In this document: in pieces, positions 63,751 to 64,000 of the stretch | Position numbering within the stretch: position 1 is the stretch's first letter | Layout of the letters: each line of letters starts with the position of its first letter | NCBI RefSeq assembly: GCF_024519315.1 | Contig: NZ_JANIIC010000019.1 | Location: 62,001 to 126,000, forward strand | Direction of reading: 5' to 3' | Length of the DNA: 64,000 nt | From: Streptomyces malaysiensis subsp. samsunensis | GTDB taxonomy: Bacteria; Actinomycetota; Actinomycetes; Streptomycetales; Streptomycetaceae | Notes under the pieces: model-generated | Seen by the model: only the letters and a program-made list of their open reading frames with translations | Told to the model about the DNA's origin: nothing | Databases searched by the model: none | Position numbers and translations under genes: made by a program

Positions 63751-64000
63751 TCACAGGGCCCGGACGCCGGCCGTGACGACGACGGCCACGGCGACCACCA
63801 CCAGGAAGGGGGCGCGGAGCACCAGTGCGAGCGCCGCCGCCCCCAGCCCGGCCGCCCGTGCGTCCAGGAGGAGATGCCGTCCTTCGCTGAAGGTCTGCTG
63901 GGCGGTGAGGGCGGCCAGCAGGGCCACGGGCAGCAGCGCGGCCAGGCGCCTGACGAGCGGGCGCTCCAGGACTCCGGCGGGCACCGAGAGGCCCAGCAGC
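63751..64000 (-). CDS. AzlD-family branched-chain amino acid transport subunit (partial)
   Basis: The frame runs off the window end, so the N-terminus is missing. The visible part, LLGL-SVPAGVLERPLVRRLAALLPVALLAALTAQQTF and ALVLRAPFLVVVAVAVVVTAGVRAL, has hydrophobic helices and the LP-x-A-x-LA-A-x-x-x-Q-type sequence of AzlD. AzlD works with AzlC to export branched-chain amino acids or their analogues. An azlC gene would be expected just beyond the window. A GTG at 63984 could be mistaken for the start, but in-frame coding continues upstream. Confidence 0.8.
   Translation of the reverse strand, partial: LLGLSVPAGVLERPLVRRLAALLPVALLAALTAQQTFSEGRHLLLDARAAGLGAAALALVLRAPFLVVVAVAVVVTAGVRAL

Noticed and set aside
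1-64000. CRISPR arrays, tRNA/rRNA genes, insertion sequences, prophage
   Set aside because: No repeat-spacer pattern, tRNA-like cloverleaf, transposase or phage gene was recognised by eye; a scan with dedicated tools was not possible.

Overview
The window is chromosomal DNA from a Streptomyces-type actinomycete. It has very high GC content, frequent GTG and TTG starts, the principal sigma factor HrdB, the sporulation regulator WhiH, a B12-dependent ribonucleotide reductase and actinobacterial SOS boxes. The gene order (parE, hrdB, whiH ... rnhB ... nrdJ, nrdR, lexA ... hflX, rsh, dapF, miaA, miaB ... gluKR/gluABCD ... recX, recA) matches what I recall of the Streptomyces coelicolor core from about SCO5822 down to SCO5768. 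I see no prophage, insertion sequence, CRISPR array, rRNA or tRNA. Most genes lie on the minus strand.

Layout. 0.2-7.2 kb: parE, a small zinc-ribbon-like protein, a secreted trypsin-like protease, hrdB and whiH. 7.5-16.3 kb: an ABC ATPase-permease fusion, a NUDIX/winged-helix regulator, a DUF4192 protein divergent from a RecQ-phosphoribosyltransferase fusion, and two uncharacterised genes. 16.3-21.9 kb: rnhB, an ADP-ribosylglycohydrolase, a histidine phosphatase and an ABC-F ATPase, with a divergent TetR repressor and twin operators. 22-29 kb: the nrdR-nrdJ operon, divergent lexA, and a DinG-like helicase. 29-34 kb: a three-gene NRPS-independent siderophore locus. 34-47 kb: a secreted peptidase, hflX, an M1 peptidase, a RelA/SpoT homologue with a degenerate synthetase region, dapF, miaA, two tiny genes, a LigB-like gene and miaB. 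47-56 kb: an IclR regulator, an orphan TAXI binding protein, a methyltransferase, the GluK/GluR-like two-component pair and the gluABCD glutamate uptake operon. 56-64 kb: an FAD monooxygenase, a cysteine dioxygenase-rhodanese pair behind a cysteine-rich leader peptide, recX-recA, an AI-2E family exporter, a DUF3046 protein, a toroid-fold protein and a partial AzlD gene.

Genome maintenance is the strongest theme: parE, RecQ, RNase HII, NrdJ/NrdR, LexA, DinG, RecX and RecA. Regulatory DNA supports this: a LexA box before lexA and another before recA, NrdR-type boxes before nrdR, and exact TTATCCACA DnaA-box sequences in two places (an inverted pair before recQ and a single copy in the recA leader). 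The least ordinary observations are the cysteine-rich leader peptide with hairpin before cysteine dioxygenase, the DnaA-box palindrome, the hydrolase-type RSH protein, the reduced siderophore cluster, and six repeats spaced about 21 bp at the 3' end of gluK.

Start codons were chosen from ribosome-binding sites and recalled homologues. Family names and pathway roles rest on recall, because no database search was possible.
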